A DNA stretch of 64,000 bases, taken from positions 1-64,000 of the forward strand of contig NZ_JAANIG010000007.1 in assembly GCF_011174675.1 (NCBI RefSeq), read 5' to 3'. The notes under the pieces are model-generated. The model was not told the origin of the DNA. It did not search any database and saw only the letters and a list, made by a program, of their open reading frames with translations. A program made the position numbers and the translations under genes. The stretch comes from Perlabentimonas gracilis (GTDB taxonomy: Bacteria > Bacteroidota > Bacteroidia > Bacteroidales > Tenuifilaceae). Each line of letters opens with the position of its first letter. The stretch's first letter is position 1. Below are positions 1 to 6,528 of the stretch, piece by piece.

Positions 1-190
1 ACTACTTCAGCTTTTCGCTTTGATGTCCAGTAACTGTTCTTTTTCATACCGTCAGAAATTTAGCAATTTTTCTGCTCGGTTTTAATTGGGGCTAATATAC
101 TGTTATTGATTGCTGGACGGAATACCGAGATAATAATGGATGGGAATAATTAGGCCTTTAAAATAAAACACACACCAAAATCTAACAACA

Positions 191-742
191 ATGAAAACAA
201 ACAACAACACCAACACAAGCGCAGCACAAGCTGCTAACAGCAGAAACGAGCTAGCCGTAAATGTACCAGAGGCTGCTTATAGGTTTATTGTTTCAACAAC
301 CGGATCAGATGCAATAGCGCCAATACCAGAAAGCCATTTTGCCAACGAGATTGTAAATTTCATTGAAACTAAGGCAGCTAAAGCAAAAACGAAACCAGCA
401 TGCAGTCCGGGTTCCAATAACCAGCCAACCATTAAGGTTATACTCCCAAACTCCCACTACCCAAAAACAGCCAACCCATTAGCGTTGCAAGGATTTCTAA
501 GCAAAAGGATTTGGGAAAAGTTCAAGGATATATTCGCATCTTATGTAAGAGCATATTTGAACGGTGGTGGGCAAGTGGCTACCGATGCCATATGCGATTT
601 TTGCCAGGTGTACCAGATAGAGATGAGCGATAGCGTAAAAAAATCGCTTTCCAATGCGTGGCACAAGTCGAACGAAAAAAAGAGTTTGAGGAGCAACTTC
701 AGGAACGCAAACTTCCATGATAGTTGTACTAGCGAGCCATAA
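191..742 (+). CDS. Hypothetical protein, paralogue of the 4345-4815 product
   Basis: This is a 183-residue protein of unknown function, the first gene of the accessory element. Its middle and C-terminal parts resemble the product of 4345-4815. Both have an 'ESHF' segment, then 'ILPN' or 'LLPN', then a block of the form A-x-x-DFC-x-V-Y, and finally SW/AW-x-x-S-x-EKK-x-LR. The N-terminal 25 residues are low complexity (Asn/Thr/Ala) and probably disordered. No signal peptide or membrane segment is seen. Two copies of one family flank the primase and origin, which suggests a role in the element's own regulation or replication. This is inference only. Confidence 0.75.
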   Translation: MKTNNNTNTSAAQAANSRNELAVNVPEAAYRFIVSTTGSDAIAPIPESHFANEIVNFIETKAAKAKTKPACSPGSNNQPTIKVILPNSHYPKTANPLALQGFLSKRIWEKFKDIFASYVRAYLNGGGQVATDAICDFCQVYQIEMSDSVKKSLSNAWHKSNEKKSLRSNFRNANFHDSCTSEP

Positions 743-825
743 AACCAACGCCGATTATTTGTCCTTTTTTTGCTGCTGGTGTATGCATAGGTTTACACTC
801 AAGTTTAACAACAAAACCAAACACA

Positions 826-996
826 ATGAAAAAGCTAAAAATTACACCCACCGTCCGCAGAAACAAGCTGTTTCAGTTCCGCATGTCCGAGCGGGAGCAC
901 CAGCAGCTCGATGAGCTGTGCAAGAAACACCAGGTAAGTAAAGCCGACCTTATCCGCCAGGCGTTACGAAAGTTCGATCTAGATTTTTTTTTATAA
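826..996 (+). CDS. Small ribbon-helix-helix-like protein (56 aa)
   Basis: This short gene starts at ATG 826 and ends at TAA 994-996. The product begins MKKLKITPTVRRN and continues with a segment FQFRMSEREHQQLDELCKK followed by VSKADLIRQALRKF. That pattern of a short strand and two amphipathic helices is typical of ribbon-helix-helix proteins such as MobC- and CopG-like regulators. It lies 51 bp upstream of the primase-helicase gene on the same strand. It is likely a DNA-binding regulator or an accessory mobilization protein. The assignment rests on pattern alone. Confidence 0.6.
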   Translation: MKKLKITPTVRRNKLFQFRMSEREHQQLDELCKKHQVSKADLIRQALRKFDLDFFL

Positions 997-1000
997 AAAA

Positions 1001-1030
1001 AAGCATCCCGGTACCCAATCGGAGATGCTT
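1001..1030 (+). terminator. Hairpin before the primase gene
   Basis: AAGCATC (1001-1007) pairs with GATGCTT (1024-1030). An A-run precedes the stem and TAAAAA follows it. It could be a weak or bidirectional terminator, or a leader hairpin of the primase gene, whose ATG is at 1048. Confidence 0.4.
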
Positions 1031-1047
1031 TAAAAACTTACAACCTT

Positions 1048-3345
1048 ATGAACAGGAGCAAAGGTAGCACCAATACACTAGATATCAAAGGGAAAAGGGA
1101 AAATAATTCAACGGAATCGGAATATTTTCTCAAAATTATTCGCAGCGAATTACAGTTAGCAGATAAGGATGTTAATATTACTGGTGCTTATCGCGATGAA
1201 CCCGGGAAGTTAATGAAGCTCCCTTTGTTTAGTCCCTGCAAAGAGGGTTTTAAAATACACTATTTTAGTCCTGAGGGGTATATTCAGGAATACACCAACA
1301 GCAACGGAAAACTCAGGAACTATGAGCGTATCCGTTATGCCAAACCCAACCCCAACAAGTATTCACAGCCTGCAGGCTCAGGCGTTTTCCCCTTCATTAC
1401 CCCTCGAATAATTGAAAAATACAAAGCGGGTGAGAAGATAAAGACCCTTTACCTGGTGGAGGGAGAAAAAAAGGCTATGGCAGGGGATAAGCACCTTGGC
1501 CTAGATATAATGGGGATAGGAGGAATTCAGAATTTTGTTGACAAGGACACCAATGAGCTCCACCCGGACATAGTTAAGGTTATTGAAAAGTGTGGGGTGT
1601 CAAACGTAGTTTTGCTGTTCGATGCCGACTGCCTTAACATAACCGATGACTTTGAAAAGGATTTGGCAACCAGGCCCACTTCTTTTTACAGTGCCATTAA
1701 GAGATTTAAAGAGTACTGTAAACCCCTTAATGTCGATCTTTATTTTACGCATATTTTACCCGATCTAGCGAAAGTGGCCAAAGGTCTCGATGACTTAATA
1801 ATGCTTCCAGACACAAACAAGGCGCAGCTAAAGAAAGAACTGGGACAGTTCACCACAGGCAAGAGCATGTATCTGCATTGGGATAATATTTCCGATAATT
1901 CAATATTTAAGATTTACGGGTATTTCGGTCTAAATAACGTTGATGATTTTTACCGAAAACACGAAAATGAGATTGGTGAAAAGGAGTTTATTTTTCGCAA
2001 TACAAAGTATTTCTACGATGGAAAGAAACTACAGGTTTCCTGGTATGGCGAAGCCCAGCAATACCTTAGGGTAGGGACCAATTACTATAAGCGTGGCCAC
2101 TTAATCAATGCACAGGGGAAGACAGAGGAAACACTCCTCAATTGGTCACCCGGCGAAATAAACCGAGACCATTACAATAACAAAGCTTTCTTTAGAGAGA
2201 TCCCAAAGGTTGACGTTTTTTGCAATGTACCCGACCACACAGAAAACTTCAAGAAGGTCATTACCATTGAACGCGATGGATTAAGAACGCTGGCCTACAA
2301 TCGATACTTCAAATTGCAGCATCAGCCTAGAGAGGGTGAGTCCCCCTATATTATAAAGTTTTTAAAACACATCGCCAACTCCACAAATCTTAAAGGAGAA
2401 AGTCTTTATCCTTTTCTTCTGGATTGGCTAACGCTTTGCTACATTAGGCCCACTCAGATGCTACCAGTTCTTTGCCTTGTTTCTAAGGAGAGGAACACAG
2501 GAAAGTCAACCTTTTTGCATTTCTGCAGGCTGCTATTCAATGAGAACGCGACGATACTCGACAACGAGCGATTCACTGGCAAATTTACTTCTCATTACAT
2601 TTCTAAGCTCATTATTGGCGTGGATGAATCTTTCATTCCTGTGGACAAGGAGCATATGAAAGAGCGCATCAAGAACCTAGCCACGGGAAAGAGGCAATGG
2701 CTAGAGTATAAGGGTAAGGATGCCCAGGAAATAGACTTTTTTGGAAAGTTGATTCTTTGCTCGAATAATGAGAGAAATTTTATGCAAATCGACTTAGGGG
2801 AAAATAGGCATTGTGTTTTAAAGGTGAATTCCCTGGAGAATGATGACACCCGACTACTCGATAAGATGGAAAAGGAAGTGCCAGCTTTTCTGTATTTTCT
2901 AAAGCACAGGCAGCTACACCACATTGAGGAAAAATCTAGATCGTGGTTCGATTTTGATGCCTTCACCACTCAGGCCATGCTCGATGTTCAGGAGACGACT
3001 AAGGACAGGATAGAGCGGGAACTGGACGAGCATATACGCGAAGTCTTTAACGCAAATGAGAATGAGAGCGTTTTGGAATTCACACCGAAAGATATTGCGA
3101 TGCAGCTAAACGATTACTTACCCTATAAAGTGGCACCTACCAGAATAAAGGATATTTTGAGAAATAGGGGTGTCGAACCCGAAAAACTTAAAAAGTATAA
3201 TCTCTATGGTGTGAGCGGGATCCTAATAACCCATAAAACTGGCACACCCTACCTCTTTGATCGTAAGGATTGGGTGAGAAATGATGAATCGACAGAAAAA
3301 GAGACAGTTAACCAAAACAAAGAAAACGATAACTTACCGTTTTAA
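1048..3345 (+). CDS. TOPRIM/SF3 primase-helicase (DUF3854/DUF5906-like)
   Basis: This 765-residue replication protein belongs to the phage and plasmid primase-helicase type. A TOPRIM-like half carries LYLVEGEKKA at about residues 134-143 and VVLLFDADC at about 188-196. The helicase half carries a Walker A motif RNTGKST near residue 480 and a Walker B-like LIIGVDES near 521. LCSNNE near 570 fits sensor 1 of SF3-type (DUF5906) helicases. The C-terminal 90 residues look like a winged-helix accessory domain. Such proteins prime and unwind DNA at a cognate origin. The iteron array immediately downstream (3368-3597) is the obvious candidate. No frameshift or truncation is seen, so the gene looks functional. 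Confidence 0.85.
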   Translation: MNRSKGSTNTLDIKGKRENNSTESEYFLKIIRSELQLADKDVNITGAYRDEPGKLMKLPLFSPCKEGFKIHYFSPEGYIQEYTNSNGKLRNYERIRYAKPNPNKYSQPAGSGVFPFITPRIIEKYKAGEKIKTLYLVEGEKKAMAGDKHLGLDIMGIGGIQNFVDKDTNELHPDIVKVIEKCGVSNVVLLFDADCLNITDDFEKDLATRPTSFYSAIKRFKEYCKPLNVDLYFTHILPDLAKVAKGLDDLIMLPDTNKAQLKKELGQFTTGKSMYLHWDNISDNSIFKIYGYFGLNNVDDFYRKHENEIGEKEFIFRNTKYFYDGKKLQVSWYGEAQQYLRVGTNYYKRGHLINAQGKTEETLLNWSPGEINRDHYNNKAFFREIPKVDVFCNVPDHTENFKKVITIERDGLRTLAYNRYFKLQHQPREGESPYIIKFLKHIANSTNLKGESLYPFLLDWLTLCYIRPTQMLPVLCLVSKERNTGKSTFLHFCRLLFNENATILDNERFTGKFTSHYISKLIIGVDESFIPVDKEHMKERIKNLATGKRQWLEYKGKDAQEIDFFGKLILCSNNERNFMQIDLGENRHCVLKVNSLENDDTRLLDKMEKEVPAFLYFLKHRQLHHIEEKSRSWFDFDAFTTQAMLDVQETTKDRIERELDEHIREVFNANENESVLEFTPKDIAMQLNDYLPYKVAPTRIKDILRNRGVEPEKLKKYNLYGVSGILITHKTGTPYLFDRKDWVRNDESTEKETVNQNKENDNLPF

Positions 3346-3367
3346 TAAAATGAAAAAATCAGGTAAA

Positions 3368-3597
3368 TTTTTTACATTTTTTACAAAGCCCATAAGCACT
3401 GGCATTAGGCTGGTAAAAACCCATATTTTAACTTTTTACATTTTTTACATTTTTTACAATATTGAATATCAATTATTTATAATAATATCTCTTATTATAT
3501 ATCTGAATTACAGCGTTGTAAAAAATGTAAATTTTGTAAAAACCACTTTTTACTACTCTAGCCCTTACCAGTACTGGTTTGTAAAAAATGTAAAAAA
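3368..3597. repeat. Symmetric iteron array, candidate replication origin
   Basis: Tandem 9-bp units TTTTTTACA lie at 3368-3385 (two copies) and 3432-3458 (three copies, the first with C in place of T). In the opposite orientation, TGTAAAAAA-type units lie at 3517-3543 (three copies, the middle and last slightly changed) and 3580-3597 (two copies). A 58-bp AT-rich core separates the arms. The spacers between the two- and three-copy blocks also resemble each other when one is reverse-complemented: both contain AGyACTGG and GTAAAAA. The arrangement 2+3 | AT | 3+2 directly after a primase-helicase gene is what an iteron origin looks like. Open reading frames crossing it are artefacts of the repeat. 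Confidence 0.75.
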
Positions 3598-3640
3598 AAT
3601 TGGGTGTTTTTCAAAAATTTCATCATTTAAAAAAATTACA

Positions 3641-3718
3641 CACGGGCGTGGTTACCCCGTGACCCGGCAGGCGTTAGCTAATGACTTTCCGTCGTCTTTA
3701 GCTTTGGCTTCGCCTGCC
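3641..3718. repeat. Two adjacent hairpins beside the iteron array
   Basis: CACGGG (3641-3646) pairs with CCCGTG (3656-3661) across a 9-nt loop. Five bases later GGCAGGCG (3666-3673) pairs with CGCCTGCC (3711-3718), with an inner stem GCTAA (3677-3681)/TTAGC (3698-3702). The stems are far more GC-rich than the flanks. They may be part of the origin (a single-strand origin or replication terminus), an oriT-like site, or a terminator for the primase transcript. Confidence 0.5.
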
Positions 3719-3785
3719 ATTTTTAATTTTCGCACAATGAAAACAAGATTACGCTAAAATACTGACACCCCTAAACCCCAAATCT

Positions 3786-3932
3786 ATGCAATGGAAAACT
3801 AAACCCAGAGCAGGTTGCCGGCACCCCTCCGAAGTGAGGGAAAAGGTAAAAAAGCGAATGACCGATAAGCGTAAAACCAAATGGTTAGAGGAACATAGAG
3901 AGCGAAAGGCAGTCCGATGCAGCAAGATCTAG
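3786..3932 (+). CDS. Small basic protein (48 aa)
   Basis: A possible short gene runs from ATG 3786 to TAG 3932. The product is very rich in Lys and Arg (segments KVKKRMTDKRKTKWLEEHRER and RKAVR). No family is recognised. A strong hairpin follows within 10 bases, which supports a transcription unit ending here. It may be a nucleic-acid-binding accessory protein. Coding status is uncertain because of its size. Confidence 0.4.
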   Translation: MQWKTKPRAGCRHPSEVREKVKKRMTDKRKTKWLEEHRERKAVRCSKI

Positions 3933-3940
3933 CAGATCAC

Positions 3941-3969
3941 ACCTGACCAACTATTTTGGTTGGTCAGGT
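3941..3969 (+). terminator. Hairpin with 11-bp perfect stem
   Basis: ACCTGACCAAC (3941-3951) pairs with GTTGGTCAGGT (3959-3969). There is no T-run after it on the + strand. The stem shares CTGACC/GGTCAG with the hairpin at 4263-4287, so the two may be related elements rather than simple terminators. Confidence 0.55.
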
Positions 3970-4023
3970 CAAAACAAAACAAACGAGATCACAATACTAA
4001 TTTATAATCAAGAAATTGAAGCC

Positions 4024-4251
4024 ATGGAAAAAACAATCACTTTAAACCCGGAGCAAACACGTCTGCTACACGAAATCTGTTCGTATGCTGATGCGAAAGA
4101 GTTAAACAACAAACTTCACCTGATAGGTATTGAAGCCTCGGTAACGGCAGGAGGCTCTTCTGGTGAGGACATTGGTGAGTATTTCAACCTTAAGCAGATG
4201 CTGGTTTCCTTCTTGGAATCCGTTGAAAATGATGTGAGGCAACTCAGGTAA
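4024..4251 (+). CDS. Hypothetical protein (75 aa)
   Basis: A small protein of unknown function, flanked on both sides by the related CTGACC hairpins. The sequence is mildly acidic and helical, with a Gly/Ser-rich turn in the middle (TAGGSSGEDIG). No signal peptide or membrane segment is present. It is co-oriented with all other genes of the element, and its ATG follows a short AT-rich leader. Confidence 0.55.
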   Translation: MEKTITLNPEQTRLLHEICSYADAKELNNKLHLIGIEASVTAGGSSGEDIGEYFNLKQMLVSFLESVENDVRQLR

Positions 4252-4262
4252 ATTTATCAGGC

Positions 4263-4287
4263 CTGACCGATATATGATATCGGTCAG
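4263..4287 (+). terminator. Hairpin after the 75-aa gene
   Basis: CTGACCGATAT (4263-4273) and ATATCGGTCAG (4277-4287) form a perfect 11-bp stem with a 3-nt loop. Flanking TCAGG/CCTGA can lengthen the stem after a small bulge. The CTGACC core matches the hairpin at 3941-3969. Confidence 0.55.
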
Positions 4288-4310
4288 CCTGAACAAAAAA
4301 AAACAATCAT

Positions 4311-4330
4311 AAACCGCAATTTTGCGGTTT
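4311..4330 (+). terminator. Small terminator-like hairpin
   Basis: AAACCGCAA (4311-4319) pairs with TTGCGGTTT (4322-4330), preceded by A-rich sequence and followed by TAAA. It lies just before the gene at 4345. Confidence 0.5.
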
Positions 4331-4344
4331 TAAATCGACCCCAA

Positions 4345-4815
4345 ATGCGCATCCCAGTAGAAGTAAAGGTTAGCCCAATTGTCCGCGAGTGGACGGTTTG
4401 TTACTACGGCTCACACGTAATTGTGCCGCGGTATGAGAGCCATTTCGGCTGGCTGCTAAAAATGGTGCTAGAGTTGCCGCCCGTAGATTACAAGTTCCGG
4501 AAGTTACCAGAACAAGAGTGCATAACCTTTTTATTGCCTAACGGAAAGATTGGAGAAAACCGCAACTTTAACGTTTACCGTAACTTCCTCTCACCAATGG
4601 GCCACCATTTTATTAGCCGAACGCTCTATTTCAACTTTAAATCCATCTTTCACAACTTTATGGTTGGGGCCATACAAAGCGGAGCAAAAACCCAAAAGGA
4701 GGCCATTGAAGATTTTTGTATTGTGTATAACCTTCCGCTAAAGCATATAAGTTACGATATGCTAAGAAGAAGCTGGGATCGATCCGAAGAAAAAAAATTC
4801 CTTAGAATCACTTAG
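4345..4815 (+). CDS. Hypothetical protein, paralogue of the 191-742 product
   Basis: A 156-residue protein of unknown function. It shares with the product of 191-742 the segments ESHF, LLPNGK, EDFC-x-VYNL and SWDRSEEKKFLR in the same order and spacing, but lacks the long Asn/Thr-rich N-terminus. The rest has diverged, so the duplication is old or the two copies were acquired separately. It has no membrane segments and is probably a cytoplasmic, element-specific protein. Confidence 0.7.
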   Translation: MRIPVEVKVSPIVREWTVCYYGSHVIVPRYESHFGWLLKMVLELPPVDYKFRKLPEQECITFLLPNGKIGENRNFNVYRNFLSPMGHHFISRTLYFNFKSIFHNFMVGAIQSGAKTQKEAIEDFCIVYNLPLKHISYDMLRRSWDRSEEKKFLRIT

Positions 4816-4855
4816 TACACTTGTCCAGTGGTTTTTTAATTCTAAAAACATAGCC

Positions 4856-5179
4856 ATGGAAACCCCAAAAATGCAATCGCTACTTAGTTTCAACGAGATT
4901 GATACCCTAAATTACACCTTGTTTTTTCAGGTTAACGTTATGGAATACTCCCTGAATCACATTGAGAAACGAATTGAAGAGATTGACCAGGAGTGCAAAA
5001 GGATTGAGGAAACATTTTTAAGGGTTTATCCGGATGTTAACGATAATCAGCAGGAGTTCTACAGGGAAGAGTATTGCATAAGACACAAAAAGTTGGAAGA
5101 GTTTAAATGGTTTTCCAGCCTGTTAAACCTTCAGGTAAAAAGGGTAAGAGCAGCCTTAAATACTAGTGGGTTGAACTGA
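4856..5179 (+). CDS. Hypothetical helical protein (107 aa)
   Basis: A charged, helix-rich protein of unknown function. Residues about 30-60 (HIEKRIEEIDQECKRIEE) have the heptad character of a coiled coil. The gene lies 40 bp after its upstream neighbour and before a structured terminator-like region at 5183-5244. It is likely an accessory protein of the element. Confidence 0.55.
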   Translation: METPKMQSLLSFNEIDTLNYTLFFQVNVMEYSLNHIEKRIEEIDQECKRIEETFLRVYPDVNDNQQEFYREEYCIRHKKLEEFKWFSSLLNLQVKRVRAALNTSGLN

Positions 5180-5182
5180 ATT

Positions 5183-5244
5183 AGCGTAGGGTCCAAGCCA
5201 AACAGCGTTTTGCAAACATCTTGGGGTGCTTCGGCCCCTACGCT
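5183..5244 (+). terminator. Branched terminator-like structure
   Basis: AGCGTAGGG (5183-5191) pairs perfectly with CCCTACGCT (5236-5244). Inside, CCAAG (5193-5197) can pair with CTTGG (5220-5224), and GGGGT/GCCCC can alternatively form a small hairpin around TTCG. A T-rich stretch follows (TTGCTTTTGATCTTT). It separates the 107-aa gene from the toxin-antitoxin genes. Confidence 0.5.
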
Positions 5245-5284
5245 TGCTTTTGATCTTTAACCCTCAGTATTTTTTTAAAGGAAA

Positions 5285-5316
5285 CTTGTAAATGTAATTA
5301 TATTGTAATAACTTTG
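5285..5316 (+). promoter_or_regulatory. Bacteroidota-type promoter of mazEF
   Basis: The -33 element is CTTG (5285-5288) and the -7 element is TAACTTTG (5309-5316, matching TAnnTTTG), with 20 bases between. The expected transcript start is about 25 bases before ATG 5341, which rules out the TTG at 5314 as the start codon. Confidence 0.65.
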
Positions 5317-5340
5317 TCTACACAATCAAATATATTTCGT

Positions 5341-5586
5341 ATGGACGTTTCAGTTATACAAATAGGCAACTCTAAGGGTATTCGTTTGGGCAAAGCCCTT
5401 CTCGATCGCTATAATATTAGGGATAAGGTTGAGCTAATTTTTGAGAAAGGCTATATCATTCTCAAGCCCAAGGCCACGCCGCGCAAGGGATGGGAAAAGG
5501 CTTTTAAGCAGATGCGTCAGAATGAGGACGATAAGCCGTTAATGGACGATATTTTTGAAGACGAAAACCTTGAGGAATGGAGCTAA
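5341..5586 (+). CDS. mazE: MazE-type antitoxin
   Basis: An 81-residue AbrB/MazE-fold antitoxin. The N-terminus DVSVIQIGNSKGIRLGKALL is the usual swapped-hairpin DNA-binding motif, and the acidic C-terminus (FEDENLEEWS) is the expected toxin-binding tail. The start is placed at ATG 5341 because an in-frame TTG at 5314 lies inside the promoter's -7 element. It overlaps mazF by 10 bases, the normal antitoxin-first arrangement. It neutralises MazF and probably represses the operon. Confidence 0.85.
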   Translation: MDVSVIQIGNSKGIRLGKALLDRYNIRDKVELIFEKGYIILKPKATPRKGWEKAFKQMRQNEDDKPLMDDIFEDENLEEWS

Positions 5587-5903
5587 AGCAGTACGCTATT
5601 GTCTTGGTTAACCTTGATCCAACGGTTGGCAGTGAGATTAAGAAAACAAGACCCTGTGTAATTATTTCCCCAGTTGAGATGAATAGGCACTTGAGAACCC
5701 TCACCGTTGCACCAATGACAACCCAGTCGAAAAACTATCCAACTAGGGTTCAGGTTAAGGGGCACAACCAGAACAAGGGCTGGGTGGTGATTGACCAGAT
5801 TAGAACCATAGACAAACAAAGGGTTGTTAAGGCTTTAGGAAGCCTAAACGAGGAGGAAACTCAAAGGGTTAAGATGGTAATCAAGGAAACTTTTGTGGAC
5901 TGA
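5577..5903 (+). CDS. mazF: MazF/PemK-type endoribonuclease toxin
   Basis: A 108-residue toxin of the MazF/PemK family, which cleaves mRNA at short sequence motifs. Visible family marks are VNLDPTVGSEIKKTRPCVIIS at the N-terminus, APMTTQSK in the centre and VIDQIRTIDKQRV near the end. It overlaps the antitoxin gene. The length is normal and no disruption is seen, so the pair should be active. On a mobile element it would favour maintenance of the element or act against competing phage. Confidence 0.88.
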   Translation: MELKQYAIVLVNLDPTVGSEIKKTRPCVIISPVEMNRHLRTLTVAPMTTQSKNYPTRVQVKGHNQNKGWVVIDQIRTIDKQRVVKALGSLNEEETQRVKMVIKETFVD

Positions 5904-5923
5904 TTCCACAAATTAATTTGTTT

Positions 5924-6256
5924 ATGAAAAGCAAAGAGATAACCCCATTTGAGGCAACGCACCCCGGAACGGTTCTGCTTGACGAGCTGGCAGCCAGAGA
6001 GATTTCTCAAAAAGATTTTGCCAACCAAATAGCCGTTTCGCCAACCTACCTAAACGAGGTGATTAAGGGCAAGCGTTCCATTTCTGTCGATTTTGCCCTG
6101 CTGCTTGAAAAATCGTTGGGCATTGATGCCGATTACTGGATGCGATTTCAAACCCAGTACGATATCGACCAGGCAAGGCTAAAGGCAAAGAACGTTGAGC
6201 GGTTGGCTCGTATCACCACAAAAAAAACCAAAAGGTTTAAGGGAACTAACGTATAG
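5924..6256 (+). CDS. higA: HigA-family XRE antitoxin, orphan
   Basis: A 110-residue XRE helix-turn-helix protein of the HigA family. It begins with the family's THPGTVLLDEL motif, then an HTH (ISQKDFANQIAVSPTYLNEVIKGKRSI) and the closing IDADYWMRFQTQYD. The start is taken at ATG 5924; a TTG six bases upstream is possible. It lies 20 bases after mazF, in the place where a third operon member would be. No HigB toxin is found on either side, so it is either an orphan regulator or a partner of the MazEF unit. Confidence 0.85.
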   Translation: MKSKEITPFEATHPGTVLLDELAAREISQKDFANQIAVSPTYLNEVIKGKRSISVDFALLLEKSLGIDADYWMRFQTQYDIDQARLKAKNVERLARITTKKTKRFKGTNV

Positions 6257-6311
6257 CAAACCTATAGGGCGTATAGTTTCCCATCACATAACCATCACAT
6301 AAGATCTTCGT

Positions 6312-6346
6312 AATAGTGTTTCATTATGGAACACTATTTTTTTTTT
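6312..6346 (+). terminator. Rho-independent terminator after the toxin-antitoxin genes
   Basis: AATAGTGTT (6312-6320) pairs with AACACTATT (6330-6338), followed by an unbroken T-run. Confidence 0.8.
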
Positions 6347-6528
6347 GCAACTGCTAAGATATACCCACCAATACCTCCCATCATACAGTGTAACCTTCCT
6401 CTTTTTGGAGGGAGGTTCATTTCAGTTGGTAAGCACTGCTTATCAACTCTTGCATAATAATTTCGTCCTTTATTAAAACTTAGCCCACAGCTAGTTTTGC
6501 TGTATTGTCAAACAAATGAATACAGCAA

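Noticed and set aside
717-914. A 65-residue frame over the 826-996 gene
   Set aside because: It is rich in unusual composition and shares the DNA of the 56-residue ribbon-helix-helix protein, which has the better protein pattern.
3368-3597. CRISPR array
   Set aside because: The repeats are 9 bases, directly tandem and mirrored; there are no unique spacers and no cas genes anywhere in the window.
3281-3757. A 158-residue reading frame across the iteron region
   Set aside because: Its sequence (FYIFYIFYN, KNVKKI) is just the translation of the 9-base repeats, and it overlaps the primase end in another frame.
5314-5340. Upstream TTG start for mazE
   Set aside because: The TTG is part of the -7 promoter box TAACTTTG, so it would lie before the transcript start.
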